Positions 62,984 to 64,000 of a DNA stretch of 64,000 nucleotides are shown here, piece by piece (positions within the stretch are counted from its first letter, which is position 1; each line of letters opens with the position of its first letter). The notes under the pieces were generated by a model. That model had not been told where the DNA came from and did no database searches. It saw only the letters and a program-made list of their open reading frames with translations. Location of the stretch: positions 1 to 64,000 of the forward strand of contig QAMW01000017.1 in assembly GCA_003150235.1 (NCBI GenBank), written 5' to 3'. Source of the DNA: Bacteroidales bacterium (GTDB taxonomy: Bacteria; Bacteroidota; Bacteroidia; Bacteroidales; Muribaculaceae). The position numbers were made by a program, and so were the translations under genes.

Positions 62984-64000
62984 TTAGTAGTTGTTCTGTT
63001 TGAGTGTGCCCTGAGCCTTGTCGATTTCGCTCTGCGGTATCGGCAGATATTTCTTCGACTCGCTCCAGGTGTTTGTGCGGTAGCCGTACTGGTCGGGCAC
63101 GAGTACTGTGGCAGCCTTGCCTGTGCGGATAAGGTCCCAGTAACGCTTGCCTTCGCCTACAAATTCAAGGTGACGTTCCTCGATTACATTGTCGAGAGTG
63201 GCGGGTATCGAGGCTACGCCTGCACGGCTGCGCACCTTATCGAGATAATCCTGCGCGCTTCCGGCGCCGGCTCCGCGGAGTATCAGTTCGGCTGCGTTGA
63301 GCAGGGTCTCGGAGTAGCGGTAGATGCGGAGATTGTTGTTCCAGTTAAGTTCGGGAGAAGCTTTCTGGTCGGCGTTGTTGCCGGTGATTGCCACATATTT
63401 CTCAAGGAAGAAACCGGTGTCCTGATAACGCTTGTTATAGCTTGCGCCCACGGCTCCGGCGTTCCAGCAGGTAGCGTCGCGGCGTGTGTCGCCTTCCTCA
63501 TAGCGGTCGTAGGTTTCCTGACGTACCGGGCAGAAGCCCCAGCCGCCATCATGTCCGTCGGTACCTCCAGGCCAGTTATTCGGGCTGAGAAGGTTGGGCA
63601 GCACTGTGCCGCCTGCCGCAAGGGGCGAACCCCAGTCGCGTATCGCGTTGTCATCCTTGTAGTTTACCTCAAATATCGATTCGGAGGTCCATTCGCCATC
63701 CTCCTTGAAGATGTTGGCGTAGTCGGGGTTGAGGTCGTAGGCAGGCTCGTTGATGATTTCGGTCATGTATTTGAGGGCGGTAGGATAGCGTTCCTCGTCG
63801 TTCTGATACATCACGATTTCAGAGTAGAGCATGTATGCCATCGCCTTGGTCACGCGACCGAGGTTGGCATCGGTCTCGGTCATGGGGAGTGCGTCGAGGG
63901 CGATTGCCTTTTCGAGGTCGGCGATCATGAAGTCGTACACCTCGTCGGCGGTATATTGTGTGCCGAGATAGGGCGCGCCTTCAAAGTTGGTCTCGAAATA
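62984..64000 (-). CDS. SusD/RagB-family lipoprotein, C-terminal part (cut by window edge)
   Basis: The frame is open to base 64000; upstream codons continue as YFETNFEGAPYLGTQYTADE before DFMIADLEKAIALDALPMT, so the gene runs off the window. SusD features: VTKAMAYMLYSEIVMY, YRYSETLLNAAELILRGAGA, YLDKVRSRAGV, EERHLEFVGEGKRYWDLIRTG and KYLPIPQSEIDKAQGTL at the end. A susC gene is expected just beyond the window. Confidence 0.93.
   Translation of the reverse strand, partial: YFETNFEGAPYLGTQYTADEVYDFMIADLEKAIALDALPMTETDANLGRVTKAMAYMLYSEIVMYQNDEERYPTALKYMTEIINEPAYDLNPDYANIFKEDGEWTSESIFEVNYKDDNAIRDWGSPLAAGGTVLPNLLSPNNWPGGTDGHDGGWGFCPVRQETYDRYEEGDTRRDATCWNAGAVGASYNKRYQDTGFFLEKYVAITGNNADQKASPELNWNNNLRIYRYSETLLNAAELILRGAGAGSAQDYLDKVRSRAGVASIPATLDNVIEERHLEFVGEGKRYWDLIRTGKAATVLVPDQYGYRTNTWSESKKYLPIPQSEIDKAQGTLKQNNY

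Overview
The window looks like a chromosome segment of a gut Bacteroidales bacterium, most likely Muribaculaceae. I infer this from several SusC/SusD pairs, many lipoproteins with a lipobox cysteine, secreted enzymes with T9SS type A-like C-terminal tails, and the Bacteroidetes -7 promoter motif TAnnTTTG in front of most operons. The family-level assignment is an inference from overall character and not from a marker gene.

Layout. (1) 0-8.2 kb is a worn accessory region. It holds the end of an IS30-type transposase that truncates an Asp-box protein gene, a shortened AlbA_2 (Schlafen-type) protein, a nucleoside-type MFS permease, a TonB receptor broken by one in-frame TAG, a methyltransferase plus an unknown secreted protein, and an XRE regulator. 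A duplicated ~137-bp repeat carries a terminator-like hairpin and a piece of a tRNA 3' end. An intact tRNA(CAU) ends this region. (2) 8.2-15.4 kb holds a DUF5106/thioredoxin protein, a C69 peptidase-queF-queC operon and a large secreted GH13 amylase. (3) 15.7-28.4 kb is a pectin locus: two PL1 pectate lyases, a SusC/SusD/lipoprotein/secreted-protein operon and a divergent GH28 polygalacturonase. (4) 28.7-35.4 kb holds a YczE-like membrane protein, class I fumarase, a non-autonomous repeat element, a candidate ncRNA, a DUF2156 protein, an AAA-TOPRIM protein and menA. (5) 35.9-45.3 kb is a second SusC/SusD operon with a zinc metallopeptidase lipoprotein, a DUF4302 lipoprotein and a secreted protein. 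(6) 45.7-57.8 kb has a membrane-tethered AraC-type sensor/regulator, then GH43, CE8 pectin methylesterase, uxaB, uxaA, uxaC and a hexuronate MFS transporter. (7) 57.9-64 kb holds a lipoprotein, a second candidate ncRNA or leader, a DUF3943 protein, a glycan-binding lipoprotein with a tandem domain duplication, and the end of a third SusD.

How the genes work together. Regions 3 and 6 form most of a pectin pathway. CE8 removes methyl esters, PL1 and GH28 cut polygalacturonate, and GH43 trims side chains. SusC/SusD imports oligomers, the MFS carrier brings in hexuronate, and UxaC, UxaB and UxaA convert galacturonate through tagaturonate and altronate to 2-keto-3-deoxygluconate. The KDG kinase and KDPG aldolase are not in this window. 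The 46-kb regulator is well placed to sense pectin fragments and control this set.

The most unusual items are two ~250-nt promoter-to-terminator transcription units with no good ORF, a ~311-bp element with 32-bp terminal inverted repeats plus a decayed copy, the repeat pair related to the tRNA 3' end, an 11-bp tandem repeat inside a coding region that could act as a frame switch, a regulator that joins sensor propeller and DNA-binding domain without a kinase, and a nearly identical C-terminal coding module shared by two otherwise different secreted proteins.
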